Positions 24,362 to 36,553 of a stretch of 64,000 bases of DNA are shown here, one piece after another. Each line of letters opens with the position of its first letter. Positions within the stretch are counted from its first letter, which is position 1. The notes under the pieces were generated by a model. The model was given only the letters and a program-made list of their open reading frames with translations. It had not been told where the DNA came from and ran no database searches. Position numbers and translations under genes: made by a program. Source of the stretch: Anthoceros angustus (lineage: Eukaryota > Streptophyta > Anthocerotopsida > Anthocerotales > Anthocerotaceae); contig VJWM01000025.1 of NCBI GenBank assembly GCA_010909165.1, forward strand, positions 1,736,001 through 1,800,000, given 5' to 3'.

Positions 24362-24412
24362 TGGAGGTCATAGAGTCGGAAGGAGACAATTCGTCGGATG
24401 AGCACGAGTGAG
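24362..24412 (+). other. Short acidic upstream frame or first exon
   Basis: ATG frame MEVIESEGDNSSDEHE ending at a TGA overlapping a good donor (gagtgagtt). It may be a 16-codon uORF or the first exon of the oxygenase-like gene, but I found no phase-compatible acceptor that joins it to the main exon. Confidence 0.3.
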
Positions 24413-25007
24413 TTGCTGGACTGGGGATGATGCTGTTCACATTCGATCTCTAGTTGGTGCTGTGGGACGTAGAGGACTAGGAGGGCAGCCATGGTTTTCT
24501 GACTTGCATGCAGTCTATGTTGTGCAAGAAATCCTCTCCTATGGCCATCTTGTTGGCACTCTGTGTGTGGCTGCGTGTTTGTGGGTGGTATGGTGAGTAT
24601 GGTTTTGTTGGGACTATGCTTTTGCCTGCCTTCTTGTCCGTGGCTAGGTTACCACTGGTGCTTGACTGAACGTGGGAATGTGTGACCTAGAGCTGGCTAA
24701 CACCAGATCATCTTCTGCCGGCTCGGTTTGGCAGGGGGAATAGCTGGCGCGTGAGGTTCTCCTGCTGCATTTACGCTGTCACAGGGTGGGGGGAAATTGA
24801 GCCGCTGATGTGTGGGTTTCGGACAAGTCTGTCGCTCACATTCTCGCACGGGGAGATTCTCCGTGTCAGCAATAAGGTGTCTCATCTCTGTAATAATAAG
24901 ATTGGCTGCAGCATTTGAGCCGCTGGAGAGACAGCGGAGAAGCTGGTGGTGGCTCGGGATTACTCTGTAAACACCTCTACCACTTTGGCTTGTTGCATGG
25001 GCGAGCA

Positions 25008-27845
25008 ATGGCTGTGTCTCTGGGAGGGCAAGGCATGCCAACTGTGGGCCGGGTGCGGCTCGCGGACATAGTTGCTGTTGATGGATTACAGACGGAACAG
25101 TACCGGAATGCTGTCTCAATGCTTTCTCAGTCCCTGCAAAGATTCAATGCTGTGGTGATTCAATTGACTCCAGGGGATGATGTGTTGTTGCGTTGTGTTC
25201 TGGATTCTGTGAGGATGTTTTTCCATCATCGAGCGCCACCAGGTGCGGAAAGTGTGCATTCAGAGGACCCTCAGGACTGGAATCGCACGGCTGGTTATTT
25301 TGCAGAGCCCCAGCATATGAGGGAATTTTTCGATTACAGACCTGGAAGAAGTTCAGTGGAGGCTACAAGTGGAGCGGAGCTTGCCCCTTTTGGCTTGCCA
25401 GAACTTTTTTCCTTCTTAGGGAAGGCTGCCCGCAGTCTGCTGGATGCCATTGCTTGCTCTCTTGAGCTCAGGAGCTTTTCTTTCACAGAGCTCCTGGATA
25501 ACGTGCCCCTACGGCCTGGAGAGGTTTCGACATCTGTTCTCTCGGCCTGCTGTTATGGTAGGCCTGGAGTTCATTCTTCCCATGGGCTCCATGCACTTCC
25601 TGGTCAGGAGAGCCACATGCCCTTATATGATGATCCTGAGCCTCAAGTAGACAAGGGCCTGCTCACGCTAATGAAATCGGACAAACCTGGCCTGCATATT
25701 CGGGACTTTCAGGGAAGGTGGACGCTGGTGGATGCTGACTTAGGACCTCATGAAATGGTGCTGTATTCCGGCCTGACGCTGTTCCAGGCTACTGCTGGGT
25801 ACTTGTTGCCGGCATTACACAAAACGGAGATACTTGGGGGTCATGAGAACATGTTTGGGAGGTGCTACATTTCCTTCAAGTTGATGCCACGGGCAACGGC
25901 AATCTTGCATTGCGGACCAATGACTGCTGCAGGACACAATGTTGGAAGTCCATATTCAACACCTCTAGCTGTTCAAGAGTTCATGCAGAGGACACACTCG
26001 ATGGAGCAGCTCATGGCCCGGTCAGGTGTATCGAATTTCGCTTTCCCACCGCCACCCGAGAGTATGTGCTAAACCATGCAGTGTCACAGTGTTGTTTATG
26101 TTGCTTTGGTAGTCTGGGTAGCAGTTATTTCTTACTAACAATCAAATAGTTGGTCTGGAAGGTTTATCTGCAGGTACCCTGAAGGCTGCAGCAATGAAGA
26201 GGAGGAAGCAGGTATCAAGAGGCAAACCGTTAGCTCCGTCCAAGCAACTACGCTTGGAGGCTCAAAGAGTTCTGAAGGAAAGAGTGCAAGAGATTGCTGA
26301 TACCAAGGGCCTGAAGATCAAGTTTTGTAATTTCAAAGAGTGTGAAGAACAGCATATTAACTCTTTGGATAGCCCATGTTCTGGTATGAGAGTGGAGATG
26401 GGATGGCCTTCTGGGGTACCCTTTGTACATCCGCACGACCTGCCTAACAAGGCTAAGCAGGCCTTTCTAGAAGCGTATGAACCGGGCTGGACTGATGCAC
26501 AGGATCGAGAGCTTGCCTTGATTGAGTCAAGCCATGGGCACGCCCACCAGCATTCCCATGCTTGTAAGTCTGACCTTGTCGTCCCTGCAGCAAGGCTGGA
26601 AATAGAAGATGGGGCATGGAGGTAATCTCACAGCTTATGATCTGGGACAAGACGGTGCCTCCCTTCCTAGCTCTCTACAGTGGGATGTTTCCATGTGTGT
26701 CGGCTGTCTTTCCAGTTCGGGGTTTGGGGACCACATTCAATGGCGGGTGACCTATTGATGATGAATGCTTGGCTGGCTATCAGTGGTGCAGGTCCTTGGC
26801 TTAAAAGGATTTGGGATACCCTAGTTTCACCCTTTTTGCCGCTCTGGACTGCAGCTGACAGATTTTGAGAACGTTTTCACATCTAACTGAACAGAACTCT
26901 GCATTGCCATACTCTCCTATCCTGAAAAAGGGATAAAGTTGAGAGATTTGTGTTACTTCTGCAATACTACTAATTCAGATACTGAACTGTGCTAGTTATG
27001 GAGTGGGCCTGCCAGTAATGTGCCATAACTCTTGTGAAGTGACAGGAGCACAGCTTGTGGAAGACGACCGTTTCTGCGAAAGGACGGTGTATGAGTATTT
27101 GCACACGAAGGGCAAGCAGGTGCCGACAGGGAAACCACAAGTGGTCAGTCACAAAGTTGACTTGATTTGTTTTGCGAAGGCGTCCTATGATGCTGGAGGT
27201 CGTGCTCAGGTAACGCTTCTAGGAGTCTAGGCTGCTTATAATTGGTTCTTTTGGTGTTCCTAAAAAGCTAGGTTTGCTTTGTGGCTGTTTCCCAATGGAT
27301 AGTGTTGGTCGTCAGGTCATGTACCATGGAGTCTGTGCTCCCTTCGCTCATGGCCATTCGAGTTGTCTCACTTCTAGTACCGTTGCCGGACGTCCTGTAA
27401 TTCTTCTCTCAAGAGAATATAGGGCTGATAATCCTATGTGTTGATAATCCTGTTCCTTGTTATTATGCAAATTATTGGGGGGAGAGCAAGCCATTGCTCA
27501 CATCGGCATATCACTGCAAGGCTAGCTGACTGTGAGTGGCAGCAGCATGCTAAAGCCCCAAATAAGTTGCTGAGTGACACCCACCGCTGGTATCATAAAA
27601 CATTTCTTTCCACGTCCAACCACTCTTCATACCCCGTACAGTTATGTGAGAAGAGTGTTTGATTTGGGCTCTTTAGTAGATTATTCGGTTTGAGGTCATG
27701 TGTCAGATCATTAACTTTGACGAGGCTTACTGTGGAAGTGCTCTGCTTGTGGCTGCAGTTCAAAGCCAGGGCAGGATTTGAGCAGTTCATTGACATCAAG
27801 TTTCAGCTTGAAACTGCATCCGATAAGAGTGGGAACGTGCATTAG
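25008..27845 (+). CDS. 2OG-Fe(II) oxygenase-fold protein with degenerate metal site
   Basis: Main exon 25008-26061 starts MAVSLGGQGMPTVGRV and shows the order of a plant 2-oxoglutarate dioxygenase: KGLLTLMKSDKPGLHIRDF, GRWTLVDADLGPHEMVL and LLPALHKTE with GRCYISFKL. At the HxD position it has QVD, so the first iron-binding His is missing, while the distal His is present. Exon 26174 onward joins in phase (PPESTLKAAAMKRRKQ) and encodes a basic segment followed by GWPSGVPFVHPHDLPNKAKQ. Later exons are less sure: about 26996-27209 (VGLPVMCHNSCEVTGAQL) and 27758-27845 (FKARAGFEQFIDIKFQLE, stop TAG). The junction between about 26563 and 26996 was not resolved. Catalytic activity is doubtful. It could be a regulatory pseudo-enzyme. 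Confidence 0.65.
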
Positions 27846-28914
27846 AGCGATTGAGGAAACTCTCTGACTCTGTGCTTGGCGATTATGTGGAGGAACTGGT
27901 GTGTGTGGCGCCTTTAATCAATAGTCATAATACTCTGGAGTTTGGACAGTCCAACCAGCCCTGGAGCGATATCAAAATCCCAATTGTATTGTAAATAATA
28001 GGTGATATGATCATAAGTCTTGATTAGGCATCGGTCTGTGTGGGCTGGGCTTTGTTGTCTCGATCTCTCGTAAACCCGGGCCATATACAAGAGTATGCAA
28101 TTGGATTAGATTATAACTGAAGATTCGTTTTTGCTGAAAAACGTGAGTATGTCAGCAAAGCATGCTACTAGCACGTACATCCTCGATTCCTTGTCACTTT
28201 GTCAATGGGAAGGAGAATATACTAGTCGTCACATACTCCGGGAAGAAGGGTATCCGGTTCTTATGGATGCCCACATGATGTTATGACTTTCATCACGAAG
28301 ACAACTTCAAACATAAAATAGGTAGTATGTTTTAAAAATATATATTATTATTAGGAACGCTTAGCAAGGGATTAAGAGCATGCTGCAAGCACAGCAGCAA
28401 GTGAAAAATACGAAATAGTCCAGCAGCCATACAATTTTTAGCCATTTTTCGATAGGAGTTGTATCACATTTGTCATCTCAAATTTTTCAAGGAGCTCTAG
28501 AATGGCTTGTTTCGAAATGACAGCTTGAGGAGGTGTATGCTAGCATAACATAGCATCCAGCTCACAAAGTCCTTTGAACAATGCGGCTTGCTCACCTCTC
28601 CAAGTTGGATTTCCTCAAAGATATGGCTAACTGCATGGGATTAGAGGAGGATTCTCCAGCAACACACTTCTGATTTAGAGAACCTCTTCAATAAGTCCAT
28701 AATACAAGTCAAACCTATTGCTTATAAACCAAAGTGCAAGCATATATGTACTTTCTAGCTTACTAATTTTACAAAAAAAGAGATGGCTCGTCAGCAAGGC
28801 AAATAAGCTTATACAATTACAAGCTAATTACTAGGACAACCCTAAACTACCTAAATTTTGCTTTACAAAACTTTCAAATAAAAAATCCTCGAAAATCATT
28901 CTAAACATTTCAAT
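27846..28914. other. Intergenic region, becoming AT-rich
   Basis: 3' flank of the oxygenase-like gene, then AT-rich DNA. No gene or strong repeat seen. Confidence 0.5.
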
Positions 28915-30623
28915 TCAAGCTCTTGAGTCACTATCATCATCACGTAGTGGCAAATCTACTACGCAATTATCAAAAGTTGTAGGAGGATCCAAAAAGTTCC
29001 CATGGAGAAAATCTCTTGCTGCAGAACGGAACATGTTGGTACTCATTATCTGAGTGTTATTGTAACATCCTGCCAAGTTGTCTTCACATCTTTCTTGTCC
29101 TAATACATGTTAAAGATGTAAGTTAAAACTTTTGCTAGAATGCGAATCAAACAACTCAACTAAATGCACTTTTCCATGCCATTCTACATGCTAAAGACAA
29201 ATTCATGGTTTTTCTTGGAATATGAGAGAAAATAACAATCAACTGAAGCAATGTACATACCATTGGTCAAATGCCTATTTGTAGAGATTAAAATTGTCGT
29301 TTTCACAAAACTACTGTAATCGGCATATATGAAGCTCATGTTGGGATTTGAACCTTGTAGGTTATTTATTAGTTGCCTTAGTTGCTGGTTATGAGCATCC
29401 ACCACTATGTTTAGAGGTTGAATACAGTCGAGTTGCGGACTTGAAACGAAGATGCTATGTGGAGGTGCTTCGCTTCCATTTATTGAAGACATAACCGGAG
29501 TTTGTTTTGCCAATTCGGAACATCCAATTGGAGGAATATTGATGAACATGAAGTTTGTAGCATTGCTAAATTGAATAAGAGCCTGCGAACAGACAAGTCA
29601 TCAAATATAAGATTTATATGAAGTAAGAACTAAATAATACTATGATTATAATATTTTATGTACATTGAACGTAAAAAAACTAGGTACCTCCACACCAAGC
29701 TGAATTTGGTGAATAACTTCAGGAACAACCATTGTGTCTATGTCCGATGCAGTGGTGTTGGAATAAAAATATGCTCGAACATAGTCGTTAGCTCCAATTC
29801 CAAAAATATACAATCCGTTTTTCATGTCCTCCTTGCTTGGCAAATGTTGGTTGCTAGAACTCTCTGCGAGTGATACAATCAAGAATGAAGAAAATTACAC
29901 ATGAAAATTAAAAATGAGTATAATATTTTTCATATATTACCTTCAGTAGAAAGCATTTGCTGTCTAAACTGGGATAACCAATATATTTCGATTCCAAGAG
30001 AATAAAAGGGGTCACTCAAAGCGGCTGTTGCTCCAGAATATGCAAAATTTACCCCACCCTTGAAATTTGGTCGGGTCACATTCATAAATGGATGAGGAGA
30101 TGAAAGACCCAAACCTTGTGCTGAACCCAGAATAATCCAAACATTAATACCTGTCCCATCTAATGCTATGATGCCAAATCATATAAAAATTACACCAACT
30201 GATGTTCCTACCTAGAAAGTCGATGATACGACGTTGATCCTTATTCGGTTGCACATTCATCTCGTACGCTTCATTAAATCCACTAGAATAATTGGCGTCT
30301 AGTGCTAGTTTATTGCCGTTATCTAGTAATGAATCTCCAAATCCAAATAATACAGGATAACAAGACTTTTCTTGCAAGCTTGTGTTTTCTTGCAAACTTC
30401 TAACCTTTAGACTTCCTTTATTAACCAAGCTATAACTCAAATCACTTCTAATCTTCCCACTCCCTTTGTGAGGAGAGCTGGAATTCAAATCACTTCCAAC
30501 CTTCTTTCCACTCCCTCCATGGGGGAAGTCATAACTCAAGTAATTTTGAGTCAAAAGTATCAAGATGGATAGTATAAAAGCTGAGATAAACAATTCTCCT
30601 AAGGTATTGAAGCGAATCTTCAT
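28915..30623 (-). CDS. GDSL-family esterase/lipase-like protein lacking the Asp/His block
   Basis: Five exons on the minus strand: 30212-30623, 29941-30150, 29688-29863, 29261-29582, 28915-29093; 432 residues with phase-consistent GT-AG junctions. The N-terminus has a hydrophobic anchor or signal (ISAFILSILILLTQNYL) and a Gly/Ser/Lys-rich spacer. Block I is FGFGDSLLDNGNK (nucleophile Ser). Block II region is GVNFAYSGATA. Block III is YIFGIGANDYVRAYF (GxND). The final exon should carry the DxxH block (usually WDGxHxTE), but reads NNTQIMSTNMFRSAARDFLH, so neither catalytic residue is present. Members are secreted acyl hydrolases. This one may be non-catalytic or recently decaying, although the frame is intact. 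The gene lies in AT-rich DNA. Confidence 0.82.
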
Positions 30624-31540
30624 TGTAATATTTAAAACCTACAATGAACCAAAGTTGAAAATATTTTAGCATAATTATCCAAAAAATATTTGAATTCAGT
30701 CACCATTTGGTCTTGGACTAGTGAACATTAGCTGAGTTCTAACCTAAGATAAAAGGTACTCTAATTTGATGCTAGCAAATTGATAGATGCAATAGGTAGT
30801 CACAACTAAGTAAAATTAAGTAGTCCTATCTACACCGATTTCATTGTGAAAAGACCCGAAGAAGAACATCATGAATTAAAGTACTATGCTGCACCAAAAT
30901 TTGACTGAAAATCTCCTATTACACCTATTATGTCAAACCATGAATATAAAAAAATCCTACTTACCGTTAGGTTGTTGAAGAAACGTTTCCCACCTTCACA
31001 GTAGTCCGAATAATGGGCTCTTTGAAGAGCTTTAGTGCAAAAAGAGCTTTCAACATCCACTACATAGCTTTAGGGCAAATAGAGCTCCCAACACCTATTA
31101 GAGGTCGTAGAGAATTAAGCACTCTTATATAAATCTTACTATAACAAGTGAACGTTCCGAATTTAGATCCTGCAGTTATATATAGAAAATTAGTCATTGT
31201 AACATCCACCTGTATTTTAGGATTTAGGAATTATTTATTTTAGAATACTACAGAATTGTAACATCATTCTCCATAAAAAGAAATCCTCCTACTTTGTCCC
31301 ATGCCACGAAGATATATGAGGGAGTTAGAAGTGGCTAACTAATAGCATAAACCAAGGGTTTTGAGAACTGCTCCTTATGACATCCTCTCATTTTTTAGGT
31401 GAGGGGACGGCAAATATCAAGGTCCACAAGAAGTATTAGGTTATGGGCAAATACCAAGGTCCGCAAGAAGTTTAGGTAAGGGACCCTGGGAGGAATACTA
31501 CGGTCAAGGCAGCTGAGACTGTTCTAGGTCGGGCGCCCCG
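30624..31540. other. Intergenic region upstream of GDSL-like gene
   Basis: AT-rich, no gene recognised. Short duplications near 31050-31110 (agagctttcaacatccac / agagctcccaacacc) and 31410-31470 (caaggtcc-caagaag). Confidence 0.5.
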
Positions 31541-31769
31541 ACAAGTGCTCGTTATTTTGTGTAAATTTGCGGTCGAGTCAGGAGACCCGGCACGAGAGCC
31601 GATCTTTTCTATAGTACGAGCGTTAGCGAGGGCTGTTTAGGCTGATTTCCCGAATTGCGCTTCCTTTTTATGTGTCTAAGGTAAATGTACATAATTTACC
31701 TTTTTCACAGCTCGTCCGCCTAGTAAAAGAACATGATTTGCAATAGGGCCCAGTACGTTGCGCACCTTG

Positions 31770-31880
31770 GAGGATGGCTCACCATCTGCCCTGAGGGGGT
31801 ACGGCGGTTCGCCCCCCGCCCTAAGGGAGCACGGTGGCTCACCCCCTGTCCTGAGGGGACACGGCGGCTCGCCATGCTCC
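31770..31880. repeat. ~30-bp GC-rich tandem repeat
   Basis: About four copies of a unit containing acggcggctcgcc and cctgagggg. On the minus strand it gives a repeated LRxxGEPP peptide, which I take as incidental. Confidence 0.8.
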
Positions 31881-31969
31881 TTGAGGAGGACACCACCCGG
31901 AAAGCTAGCGGCTCTTACGCCTCCGGCCCTATCTCTTGTAGGCATCCACGAGGCGACACGCTCCTCATA

Positions 31970-32365
31970 TGTCCTTGAGGATGAGTGCGACACCATGGAG
32001 CAGCTCCTTTTATACATGAGTGCGGCTTCATGCTACACCTCTTTTCCTACATTTGCGTGGCCCTGAGGATAAGCGCAGCTTCATGCTCTTTTTCTTGCTT
32101 CAGCGCGGCCTTGAGAATGAGTCCGGTTGCCTCTCTTGCATAAATATGACCTTGAGGACATATGCAACTGGTCACCTTTTTTGCATCGGTGTTATTGTGA
32201 GGACGAGCGCAACTACTTTTCTTATATTAATGTGGTTCGGAGGACAACGTGACTCCCTTTTTGCATTAGCTTGGCCTTGAGGACGGGTGCAACTCCCTTT
32301 TTTGCATTAGCTTGGCCTTGAGGACGGTGCAACTCCCTTTCTTGCATTCGTGGGGCCTGAGGACG
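31970..32365. repeat. ~50-bp tandem repeat (ccttgaggacg...gcaactccc)
   Basis: About eight diverged copies; the last three (32225-32350) are nearly identical and share ttttgcattagcttggcctt and gaggacgg. Confidence 0.85.
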
Positions 32366-33194
32366 GGCGTAGTTTTTTAGTTATCCGGTGCCTCATGCCT
32401 AGCCTTCGCTTCCCTTTAATTCCGTCCGTAAACAAGGCCATGTTGTAGCTTTAGTTTTTACAAAAACAAAAACTGGCTAATCGGATACCTTACTCGCCCG
32501 GTTTGTTGATGTGGCTGCCATGTCAGCAACTCAATGATGTGGCAATCTTCCATGCCACGTTAGCAATTTTACTACCTAGTTAAGCTATCAGTCTACAAAT
32601 GTGTAAATGTTCATTTTTACAATGTGAGGTTGTAAATTACGTTGTAAAATGCATTGTAAAACGCTTGCAATTCTTGAAGTATTTCAAGTCTTGTACTACA
32701 CACAGCTCTCGAGTATTGGATGGCATGAAGGCTGCAAGCATATGTTTGGAGGTGAGCTGTTGTAGAAGCATTCTGCGCACATGTGACGCACACATGTGGT
32801 ATGCTTGATTGTGATTCTTTCAAATAAGAATGGCTGATGGTGATTGTCTTCCAATAGCTGAGCTCTATTCCTTTTTAATTGTTGAATACATTGAACTTGT
32901 TATCAAATGCAACTGTGATTTCTTTGCTGCATTTTTAACATACGTATGATCTTCTCTTGGCTTCTTTGGTTTAGATAGTTCAAAAATGATAAGAGAACTC
33001 TAACATTGTGAGAATATGTATGGCGATGTCTCAATGGTTATGTCCAGATGGCCAAGGAAGCATGATATGTTACATTTAACTGTTAGGCTCTAGCTAGCTT
33101 CCACTTTATTTTGTGTGTAGATGACGATTAACAATATGTTGTTACCTGTCAGAATTGACTCTTTCTATGTACCTTGCCAGTTGTTGGCTAATAT

Positions 33195-33385
33195 CAACAC
33201 TTTTTTTTGCTGTAAACCATTGAGTTCAATGTAGAGCTCATGATACCTTTTTTGGTACAAATCCTTGAGTTCAATATAGAGCTCATGATACCTTTTTTGC
33301 TGCAGATCCTTGAGTTCAATATAGAGCATGCATGATACCTTTTTTGTTGCAGATCCTTGAGTTCAATGTAGAGCTCATGAACACA
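33195..33385. repeat. ~48-bp tandem repeat
   Basis: Four copies sharing ccttgagttcaatatagagc and tcatgatacctttttt. Confidence 0.88.
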
Positions 33386-33589
33386 ATGTATCTGCCCGAA
33401 GGTATAAGCCCCAAGGTATAGACCCTATCCAATATTTTAAGTGGTCAGAGTGCTCCATGTTATGATTCCTTCTCTGAAATGGTTGTAGGCAATTGTTCCC
33501 TGTAGTCATGGTGTTCGTGAATCAGGCCAGAGCTACATAGGCGTTTGTTTCATCTGGAGCAGTTATTTTTACTAGTTAGTGTTTTGCAC

Positions 33590-33800
33590 CTCCGAGTTAT
33601 GGTTTTTATCTTGGAGATATATTTTCCACCTTCTTGTTATGATTCTCATCTCCTTGTTATGTTTTTATTTCCCTTGCTATATTTTTTATTCATTTGCTAT
33701 ATTTTACCTCATTGCTAGATTTTTTACTCCCATTGCTATGTAATTCTATCCCTTGCTATATTTTTAACCTGCTTAGTAAGTTTTTTACTTGCTTCCTATG
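33590..33800. repeat. Short AT-rich degenerate repeat (ttgctatatttttta)
   Basis: Repeated cycles of ttgctatat, tttttac and similar words at roughly 25-30 base spacing. Confidence 0.6.
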
Positions 33801-34631
33801 GTTTTTTCTAGTTCAGTTTTTATTCCTCTGTAATTTTATTTATTAGGGTCATTTTATCCTATTTTATATCAAGTAAAAATATTATCTTAAGATAAAATTC
33901 TCTCTCTAGATATTCACCTCCCTACCGGTAAAAGGACCGGGGATTGTGCCGGGTCTCCGGACGAGGCCGCGAATTTAGGTATAGGGTAAGCACGAGCGTC
34001 ACATTTATCTTCTCAAGGCATATCGGGCCCGCTATTGGGGAACATTTATCCTCGTACTCTCAAAACCTTTCGCCGATGGCTTAGGGAAGAACTTTCACAA
34101 GTTCCTCAGAGGTGCGCCAAGGCATATCACCCGTGTTGGCAAAGGCATATCACCCGTGTTTTGGCATGGAGCAGGGATCTCCCTTTCCTACTTGGTGGCA
34201 TTCTGTAGGCAATTGGGGTCCATTGCTCTCCAAAGAGACGAGCTTTGCAGGAGATATTCCCCGGGTGTTATCTTGCGGACGACAGCAAGCGCAGGGGACG
34301 CGTTGTCTGCAACTCGAGTTGGAGGTAGACCTTTTCAGATTCCTAGCTTGGACATCTTTGGCGCGGTAGAAATTTCCTATCAGATTTCCTTGCACCAGGT
34401 AAGGAACCCAAAGAATTTCCTAGCTTTGTCATCTTTGGCGTGTTAGGCGATTTCCAGTCAGATCTCCTTGGACCATGTAAGGAACCCAAAGGCTTGCGTG
34501 CTTCACCCGAAATTGTGCACAAGAAGCTTTATTGCTCCTGGTTTTTTTTCTTCCCCACCAAAGAATTTTTTAGTACACACATTATATACAGCTTACCATG
34601 TAGCACCAAAAGACAACGCCCATCTTCACAC

Positions 34632-36553
34632 TTACGATCCCTGGCACAAGAGGTTGTAAATCAGGAGGGTGATGCCGAATTGAGGGCTTGTTCGAAGAAC
34701 CCGGACGATGCTCCCTTTGAATAAGGATTTTGGTCCCTCATCCAACCATAGTTGCCGGAGACAGGCCCAAGCGTCCTTCACAGGTTCGTCGCCCGGTGCA
34801 GGTTCTTTCTGCAAGAGAGAGCACACCAATTATCTGACATGTCCAGGATGTTTCAGACTGAGTCCAGGATGTTTCAGATTGAGTGCACCTCGATGGGCAA
34901 TGGGCTACAAACCTGCAGACGTGTCTTGATAATGTCAAAAGGAGTCACCAACACCGTTGCGGGGATGGCAGCAATGAATCCAGCAGCAAAACTGTGCTCG
35001 GGATACGTCTGTCGCAAGAACGTGTACAAGGAAAAGAAGAGTGCTGAACTTGGAATGTCTCGGGCCATTGTGATGCCAGCTCCAGTGTAGAGACCTTGCA
35101 CTCCTAAATCTCTGACCACATCCCAAGCATTCTTCGGAGCACCTTCTTTGGATTGCGTCTGCAGTCTGACCTTCACCATCTCCATGGGATTGGTGAAAAC
35201 AACCTGCGAGAAGCCTCCACCCCCTCCTGCAATGAATTCTAGAGCCCAAATCCGGGCGCCGGGCAACCTGCTCTCCAACATTCCCAAAAGCAGCTCGTTC
35301 ACTGTAAGCTTCATGGCCTGCAATTTTACCAATGCAACTGTTCATCACAACCACAAAGCAGAACAGCCAGCTTCCTACCAGTTAAAGGATGCTATGCATC
35401 AGAAAACCAAGAAACAAACAGAGCCATGTACCTTTTCTGGAGCAATACCAACAAGCTGTGGAATCAATCCATCATAGAGCGAAGCTGGTCCTTCTTTGGC
35501 CACAAGTTTCTTAAAGCAGTCAAACTCGTCCTTGTACGCTGGCTCTTCCCCCTCTTTCTGTGGAAACGAAGGAAAGACGAAAGCCAACGGAGGTTCAGGG
35601 ACCAGAAACACCAAGACACCCAACAAGTGGACTCATCAATCAGTCACAAGCATACAGGAACGTACCGAGCGCTGAGCCTGCATACGTGTTTTAATAGTAT
35701 CCAGTGGATGCACGAAGGCGGCTCCAACGGCCCCTGCTATTCCCCCACCGCTAAAGTGCTGGAAAGCTCTGGTCAGCAACTGTGAAAGACCTGCTGCAGC
35801 TGGCTCTGCACCAGCAAAAGACGCAATTGCTGGAGCAGCAACTGAGCTCACACAGGTACCAATAGCCGAAGATGCCACAGAGTCAAGTGCTCTCACTGTT
35901 ACCATATCAGTAGACAATAACGATGGTGCAGCACCCACTGGCAGCGTAACAAACTCCAAATTGCCACTGTTGTCGGAACTATCTCCAATGATGGCCGCCC
36001 TGCAGCCAATAGCTTGCCCTTGAACTGCCTGCTCCATCTCGAACCGTACTTGCTGCTCAAGCATTGACTCCAAGACCGCAACATCCTCTGACCCTGGAGC
36101 GTCATAGACAGAAGCGGTAGTGGCCTCTCCTAAAGCCGGAGAAGACAGCATCAGAGAGGCACCAGCCGACACTGCTGCCGCTACCACCGCTCCCGGCTGC
36201 AGCCATGCGTCTGACCTAACCTCGCCGGTAGAGTGCACCCCCAACTGCTCCTTCTCCCCTAGCACTCTGCTGCCAGAGCCTGCCGCACAGTCCCCCGAAG
36301 AAGCCGAGGATGTGCCGCAAACCGCAACTCTACCGCCGGGCTTACACAGCATACTGCTCTTTCCACATCCGCACACTTTTGTCCAGGCTAGCTCTCGCAC
36401 CTCGCATCTTTTGCTCACCACCTTCCCCGTCAAAAAAACAGCCGAAGCCCGGCTTCCAGGACACTCCAACTCTGTAGCCGCAACTCCACCAGCTCCCACC
36501 CGCAGGCCAAGCATCTGGCCTGAAGCCGGGTGAGAGCTGGCACAAATTGCCAT
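34632..36553 (-). CDS. Mitochondrial carrier family protein, Aralar/AGC-like, with long N-terminal extension
   Basis: Four exons on the minus strand: 35666-36553, 35432-35557, 34913-35317, 34632-34808; 531 residues. The three carrier repeats carry the signature PX[DE]XX[KR]: [22 protein letters not shown] and [11 protein letters not shown]. Other carrier words: [56 protein letters not shown] and [20 protein letters not shown]. The last two agree best with the aspartate/glutamate carrier group. The first ~265 residues hold no EF-hand. They are Cys, Gly, Ala and Ser rich and may target the protein to an organelle. Substrate and compartment are inferred only. Start M at 36553 ([13 protein letters not shown]) was chosen; an upstream in-frame M at 36607 is possible. 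Confidence 0.9.

Larger units (their letters stand above)
31558..33975. mobile_element. Region bounded by imperfect inverted repeats, possible decayed element
   Basis: 31558-31600 contains taaatttgcggtcgagtcag then gagacccggcac. The reverse complement of about 33935-33975 contains taaattcgcggcctcgtccg then gagacccggcac, roughly 29 of 33 bases alike. Between them is 2.4 kb of tandem repeats and no transposase or reverse transcriptase that I can see. It may be a decayed TIR element, or two oppositely oriented copies of one repeat. Confidence 0.35.

Noticed and set aside
24915-25007. Earlier start for the oxygenase-like protein (MSRWRDSGEAGG)
   Set aside because: In frame, but the leader has no family similarity and the ATG at 25008 is followed directly by family-like sequence; kept as a possibility only.
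34112-34446. Plus-strand open frames near 34.1-34.4 kb as a gene
   Set aside because: Short, overlapping on both strands, with duplicated fragments (aaggcatatcacccgtgtt, aaggaacccaaag) and no domain.
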